DNA from: an uncultured Mycoplasmatota bacterium
GTDB lineage: Bacteria; Bacillota_I; Bacilli_A; RF39; UBA660
NCBI GenBank assembly: GCA_900548695.1
Contig: URLC01000002.1
Location: 248,001-312,000 of the forward strand
Length of the DNA: 64,000 nt
Direction: 5' to 3'
A program made the translations under genes and the position numbers. Below the pieces are notes generated by a model that was not told the origin of the DNA, made no database searches, and saw only the letters and a program-made list of their open reading frames with translations. Shown piece by piece: positions 18,276-26,859 of this stretch; the first letter of the stretch is position 1, and each line of letters begins with the position of its first letter.

Positions 18276-18937
18276 TGAAAATTAATAAAAGGTTAAAGCA
18301 AATAGGAGATTTAGTTGAAGCTAACTCTTTTTGTTTAGATGTTGGATGTGATCATGCTTTTTTAGATATTTACTTGGTAAAAAAAGAGTGTGGTATTAGA
18401 GCGATTGCTAGTGATATTGCGAAAGGACCATTAGAGTCAGCAAAAAATAATATAGCGAAAGAGAAGTTAGAAGATAAAATAGAAGTAAGACTAGGTAACG
18501 GATTAGATACTTATTCTAAAGATATAGATACTGTGATTATTTCGGGTATGGGTGGCAGAAATATGATTGGTATCTTTAAAAGTAAGATTGATGTTTTAAA
18601 AAATATAGAAACGATTATTGTTAGTCCCAATAATTATCAAGAAGAAGTTAAAAGATTTTTATGTAAACACGGATTTTATATTAATGATGAAGTTATGGTC
18701 AAAGAAGGTAAATTTATTTATCAAATTATTAAATTTAAACGAGGTAAAAAAAGATATAGTAAAAAAGAATTTTTCTTTGGACCGGTATTTTTAGAAAAAA
18801 AGGATAGTTTATTTAAAGAATATTTTATGAGAGAATTAAAATCTAGAGAAATACTTTTGAAATTTTTACCTCACAATTATTATGTTAAAAGATTTACTAC
18901 TAAGAAAGAAATTAAAATGATTCAGGAAATATTATAG
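18275..18937 (+). CDS. trmK: tRNA (adenine22-N1)-methyltransferase TrmK
   Basis: SAM-dependent methyltransferase for m1A22 of tRNA. 220 residues with the Rossmann SAM motif DVGCDHAFLDIYL (about 22-34) and the family-specific ISGMGGRNMI and SPNNYQEEVKRFL. One-base overlap with rpoD (TAATG) indicates translational coupling. The rpoD-trmK order is conserved in Bacillota. A long A/T hairpin terminator follows. Confidence 0.93.
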   Translation: MKINKRLKQIGDLVEANSFCLDVGCDHAFLDIYLVKKECGIRAIASDIAKGPLESAKNNIAKEKLEDKIEVRLGNGLDTYSKDIDTVIISGMGGRNMIGIFKSKIDVLKNIETIIVSPNNYQEEVKRFLCKHGFYINDEVMVKEGKFIYQIIKFKRGKKRYSKKEFFFGPVFLEKKDSLFKEYFMRELKSREILLKFLPHNYYVKRFTTKKEIKMIQEIL

Positions 18938-18950
18938 TTTAGTTTACACA

Positions 18951-18987
18951 AAAAATAGAAAAAATTTTAATTTTTCTATTTTTTTTT
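18951..18987 (+). terminator. Intrinsic terminator of dnaG-rpoD-trmK
   Basis: A 13-base A-rich arm (18951-18963) pairs with a T-rich arm (18971-18983), followed by more T. The following TATAAT at 18990-18995 is an extended -10 for the next gene. Confidence 0.75.
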
Positions 18988-19021
18988 GTTATAATTGTAA
19001 AGGATAGAGAAGAGGTAGTTT

Positions 19022-19885
19022 ATGCATAAAGAGTTTAAAGTATTATTATTTAGTATGTTTAATAACTTTTTAATTTCTATTATTAAAGTGATTGGAGGAT
19101 TTTATTTTCATTTAGGAAGTTTATTTGCTGATGGTATGCATACTTTTAGTGATTTTGTTACAGATATTGTTTCGTATATTGGAGCAAAGTTATCAAAGAA
19201 GAAACCTACTAAATATCATCCTTTTGGTTTTGGTAAAGTGGAGTATTTGACTAATTTGTTTGTAGGCTTTCTTTTAATTTTATTAGCAGTATTTATTATT
19301 TTTTATGGCTTTATTGGGAAAATTCATATTCCGCCACTTTCTGTATTGTGGTTACTATTAGTGGTGTTTTTGTTAAAGTTGATAGCTATTTTAGTGTTAC
19401 ATAAAGTTGGTAAAAAATTAAATAGTCAATTATTGATTACGTCTGTAAGGGAATCTTTAGCAGATTTATATTCTACTATAGGAGTTTCTGTTGTAACTAT
19501 TATATTACAGTTTTCAGATAGTTATCCTATTTTAAAGTATGCAGATGTTGTCGGTTCGATTTTGATTGGAATTATAGTTTTTAAAACAGCATTTACAATT
19601 ATTGCTGATAATTCTATGAGCTTAATTGGAGAAGTAGAAACAGATCCCGAATTCATAAAGAAGATTAAAGAATTCATTTTACAAATTGAGGGAATAAATG
19701 ACGTAGAAGTTACTTTGATAAAGTATGGAGATTATTATAAGATACAATTAATGGTTGAGATGGATTCAAAACTTACTTTAGCTCAGGTTTCTAGATTAGA
19801 GCGTAAATTAAAACAAGATTTAGTACGTCATAGAACTTTTAAAGTTAAGTATCCAACCATTTATGTCACTAATAAATTAAAATAA
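19022..19885 (+). CDS. Cation diffusion facilitator (CDF) transporter
   Basis: 287 residues with six membrane segments and a C-terminal cytoplasmic ferredoxin-like domain (about 205-287), the standard CDF layout for proton-driven divalent metal efflux. The TM2 site is DGMHTFSDF, giving the expected HxxxD. The TM5 site, normally HxxxD in zinc or iron exporters and DxxxD in manganese exporters, reads ESLAD here, so metal specificity cannot be assigned. GAAGAGG precedes the ATG. It is a single-gene unit ending in a bidirectional terminator. Confidence 0.88.
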   Translation: MHKEFKVLLFSMFNNFLISIIKVIGGFYFHLGSLFADGMHTFSDFVTDIVSYIGAKLSKKKPTKYHPFGFGKVEYLTNLFVGFLLILLAVFIIFYGFIGKIHIPPLSVLWLLLVVFLLKLIAILVLHKVGKKLNSQLLITSVRESLADLYSTIGVSVVTIILQFSDSYPILKYADVVGSILIGIIVFKTAFTIIADNSMSLIGEVETDPEFIKKIKEFILQIEGINDVEVTLIKYGDYYKIQLMVEMDSKLTLAQVSRLERKLKQDLVRHRTFKVKYPTIYVTNKLK

Positions 19886-19909
19886 AAAAGCATCATTGAT
19901 GCTTTTTTT
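19884..19909. terminator. Bidirectional terminator between CDF and PepSY genes
   Basis: A-tract, GCATCA and its complement TGATGC, then T-tract; symmetrical, so it serves both convergent genes. The right side reaches the PepSY gene's stop codon. Confidence 0.88.
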
Positions 19910-20438
19910 AGTCATATAATCTATCTTTATCGTAATTTATCATCTCTCCTGTTTTAGAGATATCAAAGTCATATTCATAAGTTGAGTCTTTCCACTTAAT
20001 TTCATAGACTATTTTTCCTTCATCGTTTTCTTCTATTGCTTTTACTAATGTTACATTATTTTTATCTAGATTAGCATATTTTAGTGAAATATCTTTGGCT
20101 TGATCTATAGATATTTCATTGGTACTAGTTTGTGTATTTTGATTAGAATTAGAAAAGTTATTAAAGTTAGTATAAATTACTTTTCCATCTTTAGCATCCA
20201 TTTTGGCTTCATATTCATTGTTGTTGTAGTAAAAATCGATTTCATACTGATTTTTTTCTAGTTCTAAATCAATATTTTCAAAATATATATCTTTCGTTTC
20301 TAGTTTTAAATGGTTTGCTAAAGTATTTTTTGCTTCCTCTTTACTGATAAATGTAACATTAAGATAAATTAAAAATGCAACGATAACAATGATGATGATT
20401 GCTAATAGTCCGATTAAAATTTTGGCCCATTTAGGCAT
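19908..20438 (-). CDS. Membrane-anchored PepSY-domain protein
   Basis: 176 residues: one N-terminal membrane segment (about 5-28) and two PepSY repeats, one starting ISKEEAKNTLANHL and the other ISIDQAKDISLKYA, separated by a Ser/Asn/Thr linker. PepSY domains are extracytoplasmic modules proposed to inhibit peptidases or bind signalling targets. GAGGTGAT precedes the ATG. The gene is divergent from the MarR-type regulator but there is no other sign that they are linked. Confidence 0.8.
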   Translation of the reverse strand: MPKWAKILIGLLAIIIIVIVAFLIYLNVTFISKEEAKNTLANHLKLETKDIYFENIDLELEKNQYEIDFYYNNNEYEAKMDAKDGKVIYTNFNNFSNSNQNTQTSTNEISIDQAKDISLKYANLDKNNVTLVKAIEENDEGKIVYEIKWKDSTYEYDFDISKTGEMINYDKDRLYD

Positions 20439-20499
20439 AATATCACCTCGTGTTTATTGTAATATAGTTTTTATTTTTTGTCTATCTTTTCTTTTTTTA

Positions 20500-20528
20500 T
20501 TGACGAAGTTTAAAATAGGACATATAAT
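20500..20528 (+). promoter_or_regulatory. Promoter of the marR-FUSC operon
   Basis: TTGACG at 20500-20505, a 17-base spacer and TATAAT at 20523-20528. One of the strongest matches to the sigma-A consensus in the window. Confidence 0.85.
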
Positions 20529-20537
20529 ATATTATGC

Positions 20538-20560
20538 TTTAGTTAACATTGTTAACTAAA
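20538..20560. promoter_or_regulatory. Palindromic operator, probably bound by the MarR-type regulator
   Basis: Perfect 10-base arms TTTAGTTAAC and GTTAACTAAA separated by ATT. It starts 9 bases after the -10 box, covers the expected transcription start and ends shortly before AAAGGAGG. A bound dimer would block initiation, the usual autoregulatory arrangement for MarR proteins. Confidence 0.8.
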
Positions 20561-20579
20561 TAAAGGAGGTTTATTTTTA

Positions 20580-21026
20580 ATGGATTGGAAGCAGTATTGT
20601 TTTTATATGCAAGAGATAAGTGTTTTTAATAGATTGTTATTGCACCAAAGATCTTTATTGGAATTATCAACTAATGAAATTGATTGTTTATCAAGAATAG
20701 CTCTTTCGAAAGAGTTATTATCTGCTAGTGAAGTTATAGAGCAGATGAGTAGTAATAAGGTTAGTTTATCTAGAATTATAAAGAGATTATTAAAATATGG
20801 CTATTTGCTAAAGGTCAATAATCCTAATGATTCTAGGAGTTATTATTTAAAAATAACACCTAAAGGAAAAAAAGTATTAAAAAAGGATTATGAAAAATTG
20901 ATTTTACCAATAAAAATTTTGAGTGATAGTATGGAAGATAAACAATTTTTAGAATTTATGAATCAAATTAGTCATATGAATCAGATTTTAAAAGATTATT
21001 ATCATGATAGGGAGGAATGTGAATGA
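20580..21026 (+). CDS. MarR family transcriptional regulator
   Basis: 148 residues with a winged-helix core: SASEVIEQMSSNKVSLSRIIKRLLKYGYL (recognition helix) and NPNDSRSYYLKITPKGKKVL (wing), flanked by dimerisation helices. AAAGGAGG lies before the ATG. It overlaps the FUSC transporter by 4 bases (ATGA), and a perfect inverted repeat sits on its promoter, so it most likely represses its own operon in response to a compound handled by the transporter. Inducer unknown. Confidence 0.88.
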   Translation: MDWKQYCFYMQEISVFNRLLLHQRSLLELSTNEIDCLSRIALSKELLSASEVIEQMSSNKVSLSRIIKRLLKYGYLLKVNNPNDSRSYYLKITPKGKKVLKKDYEKLILPIKILSDSMEDKQFLEFMNQISHMNQILKDYYHDREECE

Positions 21027-22069
21027 AATTTTATGATTTACTTCAACTTAGTACCAAGGATTTAAAAACTAAAATAAAAAATGCATCTTGTAGAGATAAA
21101 AAGCGCTATTGGAAAGCTTTAATTATAAAAGATGTTCTTTGTGTTTTCTTCGCTATTTTTTTTATTGTGTTTTTTAATCATATTTTTGGAGAAAAAAATA
21201 GTAGTGTAGCTGTTGTTATTTTCTGTATCTTATTAGGAATAAGATTTGTGGATTTTGATTATAAATTATCAACGTCGATTTTAAATTTATTTATTACATT
21301 TTTAATTATTATATTGGGACCATATTTGAATAGTATTTTGAATCCGGCATTTTCTTTTTTTATAAATTTTTTCTTGTTAATGATAATTCTGATTATGACT
21401 TGTGAACAGCCTATGTATGGTAACAGTAGTTTGTATGTTTTTGGTTATATATTACTTTTTTCATCACCGGTATATGGTCATGATATGTTTCTTAGAATAT
21501 TAGAAATGTTGGTTGGCTTTGTTATTTGTGCATTGGTACTTTATAGAAGATGCAAACAAAAGGAATACAAGAAGAGTTTTAAGGATATTTTGAAGTCTTT
21601 TTCTATTGATGATGATAAGTGTAAGTGGCAAATTAAATTAGCTTTAGGAATTAGTTTGGGTATTTTTATTGGTTCTTTATTAAAACTTGAACGGATTATG
21701 TGGACGGGAATTGCGATTATGTCAGTTTTAACTCCTTATTATGATACACCACATAATAGAATTAAGGATAGAGTTTTAGGAGTTATAGTTGGCTCTTTTG
21801 CTTTTTTAGTTATTTATAATATTGTTCCTAATAGTTATATTAGTTTAATTGGTCCATTATCTGGTTTAACACTTGGACTTTGTGCTAGTTATAAGTGGAG
21901 TAGTATATTCAATTGTTTTGGAGCTTTACTTGTTGCTTCTAGTATTTATGGAGGATTTCAAGCTACTTTCTTAAGAATTGAAAATAACTTGTTTGGTTGT
22001 TTATTTGCATTTATCTTTTATGTTATTTTTAATCAGTTTTATGAAAGAATTTCAGCTTATTTTAGTTAA
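21023..22069 (+). CDS. FUSC-family (aromatic acid exporter-like) membrane protein
   Basis: 348 residues with two blocks of hydrophobic helices separated by a charged cytoplasmic segment (about residues 175-205). The second block, with ALGISLGIFIGSLLKLERIMWTGIAIM, resembles the FUSC / aromatic-acid exporter (ArAE-like) fold. It is translationally coupled to the MarR regulator, which supports an efflux role for a toxic or aromatic compound. It lacks the large extra domain of proteobacterial AaeB. Its stop codon shares TTAA with the convergent gene. Confidence 0.75.
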   Translation: MKFYDLLQLSTKDLKTKIKNASCRDKKRYWKALIIKDVLCVFFAIFFIVFFNHIFGEKNSSVAVVIFCILLGIRFVDFDYKLSTSILNLFITFLIIILGPYLNSILNPAFSFFINFFLLMIILIMTCEQPMYGNSSLYVFGYILLFSSPVYGHDMFLRILEMLVGFVICALVLYRRCKQKEYKKSFKDILKSFSIDDDKCKWQIKLALGISLGIFIGSLLKLERIMWTGIAIMSVLTPYYDTPHNRIKDRVLGVIVGSFAFLVIYNIVPNSYISLIGPLSGLTLGLCASYKWSSIFNCFGALLVASSIYGGFQATFLRIENNLFGCLFAFIFYVIFNQFYERISAYFS

Positions 22070-22425
22070 TTCTTTTTATTAATACCAATCATGCCACCCA
22101 AAATACTTGTAATTAAGATAATAGCGTCATATAGAATTAAGCGGATTTTAATTTCACTATTTGTTAATAGTATTAGGATAAAAAATAAAGTAATTATAAA
22201 TATGCCTAGTTTTAGGCCTTCTAGATAACCTTTATTGGAAGCTTTTTTTCCTAGCATTATAGAACTAATTAAAATTGTGAAAAGAAGAATTAGTAATTTT
22301 CCTACTTGATATATGTTATTAGATATAATGTTAAAATGATATAAAGTCGTTAGTAAAACAAAAAATATTATAAATATAATCATAGTAAATAGAAAATGAA
22401 AAAGATATTTTTTAATTTTATTCAT
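22066..22425 (-). CDS. TIGR04086-type small membrane protein (YrzE-like)
   Basis: 119 residues with four hydrophobic segments and the C-terminal GGMIGINKK characteristic of the TIGR04086/YrzE family of Bacillota, which has no known function. GAGGTG precedes the ATG. Its stop and that of the FUSC gene share the tetranucleotide TTAA; no terminator separates the two, so the convergent transcripts must overlap. Confidence 0.65.
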   Translation of the reverse strand: MNKIKKYLFHFLFTMIIFIIFFVLLTTLYHFNIISNNIYQVGKLLILLFTILISSIMLGKKASNKGYLEGLKLGIFIITLFFILILLTNSEIKIRLILYDAIILITSILGGMIGINKKN

Positions 22426-22498
22426 CGTAACACCTCAATTTATATTATGTTTTAGTATAAAAAATATGAAATGATTTAAACTATTATTAGGTGATATG

Positions 22499-23143
22499 AT
22501 GAATTATTTTATTGTGTTAGGAAAAACATTGTTCTTTTATTTTTTGATTACTATAATTTATAGAATTATGGGTAAAAGAGAAGTAGGAGAACTTTCTATC
22601 ATGGACTTGATTGTTTCCATTTTTATAGCTGAATTGGCTGCAATTTCGATTGATAATTATAAAGAAAATATTTTTATTTCTATTGTGCCTATTTTGGCTT
22701 TGGTAATAATTCAAATAGTATTATCTAGGATTTCTTTAAAAAGTTCTAAAGTTCGTAGTTTGATTGATGGAGATCCTTCCGTTATTATTGAACGTGGAAA
22801 AGTAAATTTTAGAGAAATGCTTAAGCAACGATATAATTTAGATGATTTATTAGTGCAACTTAGAAATAGGGGTATTAAATCCATTGAAGAAGTAGATTAT
22901 GCTATTTTAGAAACGAGTGGTAAATTATCAGTATTTAAAAAGGATGATGATAAAAATAGAGTTTATCCACTTCCTGTAATTATTGATGGAAAGGTTCAAA
23001 AAGATGTATTATATCAGATAGGTAAAGATAATTCTTGGCTTATGGATACTTTAAGAAAAGAAAATTATCAGTTAGAAGATGTTTTTTATGCTTTTTATCA
23101 AAAGAAAAAATTATTTTTAATTCGTAAAGAAACAATAAATTGA
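22499..23143 (+). CDS. YetF-family (DUF421) membrane protein
   Basis: 214 residues: three N-terminal membrane segments with MGKREVGELSIMDLIVSIFIAELA, then the soluble YetF domain with DGDPSVIIERGKVNF and RYNLDDLLVQLRNRGI. Members occur widely in spore-forming Bacillota, several being germination- or sporulation-associated, but the role here is unknown. Two adjacent ATG codons exist at 22496 and 22499; the second is preferred because AGGTGA ends only one base before the first. Confidence 0.88.
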   Translation: MNYFIVLGKTLFFYFLITIIYRIMGKREVGELSIMDLIVSIFIAELAAISIDNYKENIFISIVPILALVIIQIVLSRISLKSSKVRSLIDGDPSVIIERGKVNFREMLKQRYNLDDLLVQLRNRGIKSIEEVDYAILETSGKLSVFKKDDDKNRVYPLPVIIDGKVQKDVLYQIGKDNSWLMDTLRKENYQLEDVFYAFYQKKKLFLIRKETIN

Positions 23144-23188
23144 CAAATAACGTTTTTATTATTTGCTACTATGTAGTTGGTGATAAAT

Positions 23189-24346
23189 TTGTGGAAAAAA
23201 ATATTTGTTGTTTTAATTCTTATTTTTTTGCTTTACCTTTTTTTAGGGGATAATAATGTTAGTATAGAAAAAGAAATTGAAAAAAGGGGAGTTTTTGTCA
23301 GCTATATTGAACTGTCACATTATTTAAAGGGAAAGGATAAAGAGCAAGGGGTAGAAGAGATTAATAAAATAGTTAATAATTTAAAAAAGATGAATTTTAA
23401 TATGATTATTCTTCAGGTAAGAACATTTAGTGATGCTATTTATCCTTCTAATATCTATCCTTGGAGTGAGACGATTAGTGGGCAAGAGGGAGTCTCACCT
23501 GGATATGATATTTTACAGACATTTATTGATGTATCACACAAGAATGGTATCGAGCTTCATGCGTGGATTAATCCTTATCGGGTTAGAGGGGATGAAGATA
23601 CTACTGATTTAGCGGTTACTAATCCAGCATTTTCTTATTTAAATAGTGATGCAGTATATGTAAGTGATGGTGTTTTTTATAATCCTGCCAAGGAAGAAGT
23701 AAAACAACTTATCGTGGATGGTGTAGAAGAAATTGTGCAAAAATACCCCGTTGATGGTATTTTGTTCGATGATTATTTTTATCCTAATTTAGAGATTGAC
23801 TTGAATGATTATAATGATTATAAAAAAGAACATCCAGGTGTTTCTATTTCAGAATATCGGTTGTTTCAAGTTTCTGATTTAGTACAAAGAGTTTATCAAG
23901 TCTGTCATCAACATAAAGTATTATTTGGTGTTTCACCTGATGGAAATATTGACAATAATTATCAAAAACATTTTGCTGATGTTAAAAAATGGGGGAGAAA
24001 AATAGGATATGTTGATTATCTGATGCCTCAAATTTATTATGGTTTTTATAATGAGGCTAGAGCTTTTTATGATACTTTAAAAGAGTGGGGAGCAGTAGCA
24101 ACAAAAGTTTCTTTGATGCCAGCTTTAGCTTTTTATAAAGTGGGAACTGTTGATAATTATGCTAAAAGTGGAAAAGAAGAATGGCTTGAGAATGATGATA
24201 TTATTATGAGAGAAGTGTTACTTTCAAGAAATTTAAATAATTATACAGGTTTTTCTTTGTTTCGCTATGACTATCTCTTTAATTCTACTTTACAGTCACA
24301 AACAACGATGCAAGAGGTAAAAAATATGAAAAAGATATTAAAATAA
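23189..24346 (+). CDS. GHL10/DUF187 glycoside hydrolase-like protein (YngK-like)
   Basis: 385 residues. An N-terminal membrane anchor or uncleaved signal (about 3-20) is followed by a TIM-barrel GHL10 domain: RGVFVSYIEL, ILQVRTFSDAIYPS, GIELHAWINPYRV, DGILFDDYFYP and DYLMPQIYYGF. YngK-type proteins are secreted or surface hydrolases with unproven substrates. The start is taken as TTG at 23189 because GGTGA lies five bases upstream; an in-frame TTG at 23177 precedes the ribosome site. It is followed by the prepilin genes but has no functional link to them that I can see. Confidence 0.85.
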   Translation: MWKKIFVVLILIFLLYLFLGDNNVSIEKEIEKRGVFVSYIELSHYLKGKDKEQGVEEINKIVNNLKKMNFNMIILQVRTFSDAIYPSNIYPWSETISGQEGVSPGYDILQTFIDVSHKNGIELHAWINPYRVRGDEDTTDLAVTNPAFSYLNSDAVYVSDGVFYNPAKEEVKQLIVDGVEEIVQKYPVDGILFDDYFYPNLEIDLNDYNDYKKEHPGVSISEYRLFQVSDLVQRVYQVCHQHKVLFGVSPDGNIDNNYQKHFADVKKWGRKIGYVDYLMPQIYYGFYNEARAFYDTLKEWGAVATKVSLMPALAFYKVGTVDNYAKSGKEEWLENDDIIMREVLLSRNLNNYTGFSLFRYDYLFNSTLQSQTTMQEVKNMKKILK

Positions 24347-24392
24347 ACTTTAATTTTTTTAATTTATGTTATAATGGTTGTAAGGTGATGAT

Positions 24393-24929
24393 ATGAGAAA
24401 GTTAAATAAAAAAGGTTTTACTTTAATTGAATTATTGGCTGCTATGGTAATTTTGGCGGCTATTATGGTTATTGCAGTTCCAAATGTTATGGGAATTTTA
24501 AATAACAGTAAATCCAATGCTTATGTGGAAGATGCTAAAAAGCTTTTATCTTTGGCCGAGTATAGATTTCGAAGCGATAGTAGTATTAAACGTCCTGCTA
24601 AGGGTAAATGCATTGTTATGACTCTTAAGTATTTAGATAACTCAGAACTTGATAATGCACCTAATAATGGTGCTTATGATAAGTCTAAATCGTTTGTAGT
24701 TGTAAAGAATGCTCCTCAGAATTCAAAAAATCATTATGTATATTCTGTTTCATTAGTTGAAAAATTGGAGAATGGAACCTATCGTGGAATTCCATTAAAA
24801 AGTTATGAAGATTTATATAATAATGAATCTAATAAATTGGTAAAGAATGGTGCTAATAATTTTATAGATCCAAAGTCTGCTGGCTGTGGTACTGGTGAGG
24901 GCGTTATTTATGAAGAGCCGGTTAGTTAA
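24393..24929 (+). CDS. Type IV prepilin (pilin-like protein 1)
   Basis: 178 residues with a class III signal: MRKLNKKG then FTLIELLAAM, including Glu at +5 of the mature form, followed by a single hydrophobic helix. The prepilin peptidase encoded at 59381 should cut after Gly8. The body contains two Cys that might form a disulfide. An extended -10 (TATAAT at 24370-24375) and AAGGTGATG precede the ATG. It lies just upstream of a second, related prepilin. Confidence 0.88.
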   Translation: MRKLNKKGFTLIELLAAMVILAAIMVIAVPNVMGILNNSKSNAYVEDAKKLLSLAEYRFRSDSSIKRPAKGKCIVMTLKYLDNSELDNAPNNGAYDKSKSFVVVKNAPQNSKNHYVYSVSLVEKLENGTYRGIPLKSYEDLYNNESNKLVKNGANNFIDPKSAGCGTGEGVIYEEPVS

Positions 24930-25024
24930 TTGTCAAATGCTTGTCAATTTCATTTTTGGTGATTGCAATTATAAAAAAAGTTTGTTATGATTATTTATGT
25001 AAGATAGAAAGAGAGGATTTTATA

Positions 25025-25567
25025 ATGAAAAAATTAAACAAAAATGGGTTTACCCTAATTGAATTGTTGGCGGTTATCGTTATTATGGGTATTTTAATGA
25101 TGGTAGCAATTCCAGCAATGACTCGTTACATTGAAAATGCCAGAAAGGATACTTTCATGGATACTGCTAAGCAATATGTTAACTCAGTAAGAAACTTATG
25201 GGCTTCAGATAGTATTGTTTGTGGTACTGAGAATACTATTGCGACTGCACTTCCAGCTGGAACTTATTATGTACCTATTGATTCATCTACTGATGAGAAT
25301 GATCAGATTCTTGAATCAGGTGGTAAATCTTCATGGAGTAATGCAGATGTTAAAGGGTATGTTAAGATGGAAGTTTCTACTGATACATCAACAAATAAGA
25401 ATACCACTAAATATTATGTTAATTTAGCAGATAAAAATGGACATGGAATTAACAACGATACTACAATTGCTGATAAGTTAGTTCGTGCTGATGTTAAGAC
25501 TAGTGGAGCTACACAAAAAACTGCTCCTACTGGTACACCAACTCCAGTTGAATGTAAGGTAAATTAG
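25025..25567 (+). CDS. Type IV prepilin (pilin-like protein 2)
   Basis: 180 residues beginning MKKLNKNG then FTLIELLAVIVIMGILMMVAIP, a textbook prepilin leader with Glu5. The C-terminal part is Thr/Ser/Asp-rich and ends with two distant Cys that could pair, as in major pilins. Start at 25025 is supported by GAGAGGA and by the position of the leader; an upstream ATG in the same frame would add an implausible 28 residues. It may be the major pilin because it is the most strongly leader-like and has an efficient terminator, but that is inference. Confidence 0.88.
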   Translation: MKKLNKNGFTLIELLAVIVIMGILMMVAIPAMTRYIENARKDTFMDTAKQYVNSVRNLWASDSIVCGTENTIATALPAGTYYVPIDSSTDENDQILESGGKSSWSNADVKGYVKMEVSTDTSTNKNTTKYYVNLADKNGHGINNDTTIADKLVRADVKTSGATQKTAPTGTPTPVECKVN

Positions 25568-25582
25568 ACTTGGATGTTGTTT

Positions 25583-25605
25583 AGACTTCTTCGGAAGTCT
25601 TTTTC
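25583..25605 (+). terminator. UUCG-tetraloop intrinsic terminator after prepilin 2
   Basis: AGACTTC, a TTCG tetraloop (25590-25593), GAAGTCT, then T-rich DNA. It is the only UUCG loop I noticed among the terminators here. Confidence 0.92.
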
Positions 25606-25646
25606 TTTTTCTTGTTTTTTGATATACTAGTTTCGGAGGTAGATGT

Positions 25647-26531
25647 ATGTTATTAATTGGTAGTCATGTTGGTTTTAAAAAAGATAGTCAACTTCTTGGT
25701 AGTTTAAAAGAGGCTTTAAGTTATGGAGCTAATACTTTTATGTTTTATACTGGGGCTCCACAAAATACTAGTCGTTATCCGATTCAGGATGGATTAACTT
25801 TAGAGGCTCTTTCTTTAATGAAAGATCAGGAGATTGATTATTCTAAAGTGGTAGTTCATGCTCCTTATATTATCAATTTAGCTAATGATAAAGACCCTGA
25901 TAAATTTATGTTTTCTGTTCGTTTTTTACAAGAAGAATTAGAACGTTGCGAATTGTTAGGAATTAAGCAAATAGTATTACATCCTGGTAGTCATGTTGGG
26001 CTTGGTAAAGATATCGCTATTTCTAATATTGCGAAAGGACTTAATATGATTTTGGGAACGCACCCTGTTACTATTTTACTTGAAACAATGGCTGGAAAAG
26101 GAACTGAGGTTGGATCTTCTTTGGAAGAAGTTAAACGTATTATTGATTTAGTTGATGATAAGGAACATATTGGAGTATGTCTTGATACTTGTCATTTAAA
26201 TGATGCTGGATATGATATGAGTGATTTTGATAAATTTTTAGAGGAATTTGATGCGATTATTGGTCTTGATAAGATCGGTTGTATTCATATTAATGATAGT
26301 AAAAATGTTAGGGGATCTCATAAAGATCGTCATGAAAATTTTGGGTTTGGGACACTTGGGTTTGATACTTTAATTTCTATTGTTTATCATGAAAAATTAG
26401 AAAATGTACCTAAAATATTAGAAACGCCTTATGTTGATAGAGAGTATGCTCCATATAGATATGAAATAGAAATGATTAAAAATAAAAAATTTGATTCTAA
26501 TTTACTAGAAAAAATAAGAAAACAAGTATAA
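25647..26531 (+). CDS. nfo: Endonuclease IV (Nfo)
   Basis: AP endonuclease for base-excision repair, 294 residues. The metal-site motifs are visible: GSHVGFKK near the N-terminus, VVHAPYIINLA, IVLHPGSHVG, LLETMAGKGTE, CLDTCHLNDAGYDM and HINDSKNVRGSHKDRHENFGFG. CGGAGG precedes the ATG and a TATACT extended -10 is at 25623-25628. It converges with a DUF2624 gene, matching the Bacillus nfo(yqfS)-yqfT neighbourhood but with yqfT inverted. Confidence 0.96.
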   Translation: MLLIGSHVGFKKDSQLLGSLKEALSYGANTFMFYTGAPQNTSRYPIQDGLTLEALSLMKDQEIDYSKVVVHAPYIINLANDKDPDKFMFSVRFLQEELERCELLGIKQIVLHPGSHVGLGKDIAISNIAKGLNMILGTHPVTILLETMAGKGTEVGSSLEEVKRIIDLVDDKEHIGVCLDTCHLNDAGYDMSDFDKFLEEFDAIIGLDKIGCIHINDSKNVRGSHKDRHENFGFGTLGFDTLISIVYHEKLENVPKILETPYVDREYAPYRYEIEMIKNKKFDSNLLEKIRKQV

Positions 26532-26546
26532 CTATAAATACTTGTT
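26521..26546. terminator. Possible bidirectional terminator at nfo/yqfT junction
   Basis: AACAAGTAT (26521-26529) pairs with ATACTTGTT (26538-26546) around an 8-base loop. Both stop codons (26529-26531 and 26532-26534) lie inside. T-tracts on either side are short. Confidence 0.5.
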
Positions 26547-26783
26547 CTTTTGTTCTTTATATAGATTTATAACTTGATTATATAAAGTTGGATTAATTTC
26601 TTTTTGTAATTCTTTAAAACTTGTTTCATTTCCATCTAAAATTTCGCTATAATTTTTCATTATAAATTGATATAATATATTTGCATCGTTAGTTGTTAGA
26701 GGGATATTTATGTTTTTTGCATAATCTAGTATTATTTTAGGTGTCAGATTTGGTAACCAGTGTTTTATTAATTGTTTATACAT
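26532..26783 (-). CDS. DUF2624-like protein (YqfT)
   Basis: 83-residue soluble helical protein. The pattern LTPKIILDYAKNINIPLTTNDANILYQFI resembles YqfT (DUF2624) of Bacillus, and YqfT is next to nfo there too, which strengthens an otherwise weak sequence match. Function is unknown. AGAGGTGA precedes the ATG. Its stop is immediately adjacent to the nfo stop on the other strand. Confidence 0.6.
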   Translation of the reverse strand: MYKQLIKHWLPNLTPKIILDYAKNINIPLTTNDANILYQFIMKNYSEILDGNETSFKELQKEINPTLYNQVINLYKEQKNKYL

Positions 26784-26859
26784 AATTCACCTCTAATAAA
26801 ATATATGAAATAAGTTTTAAAAAATGTGTTAGAATAGATATTAGAGAAGAGGGATATAC

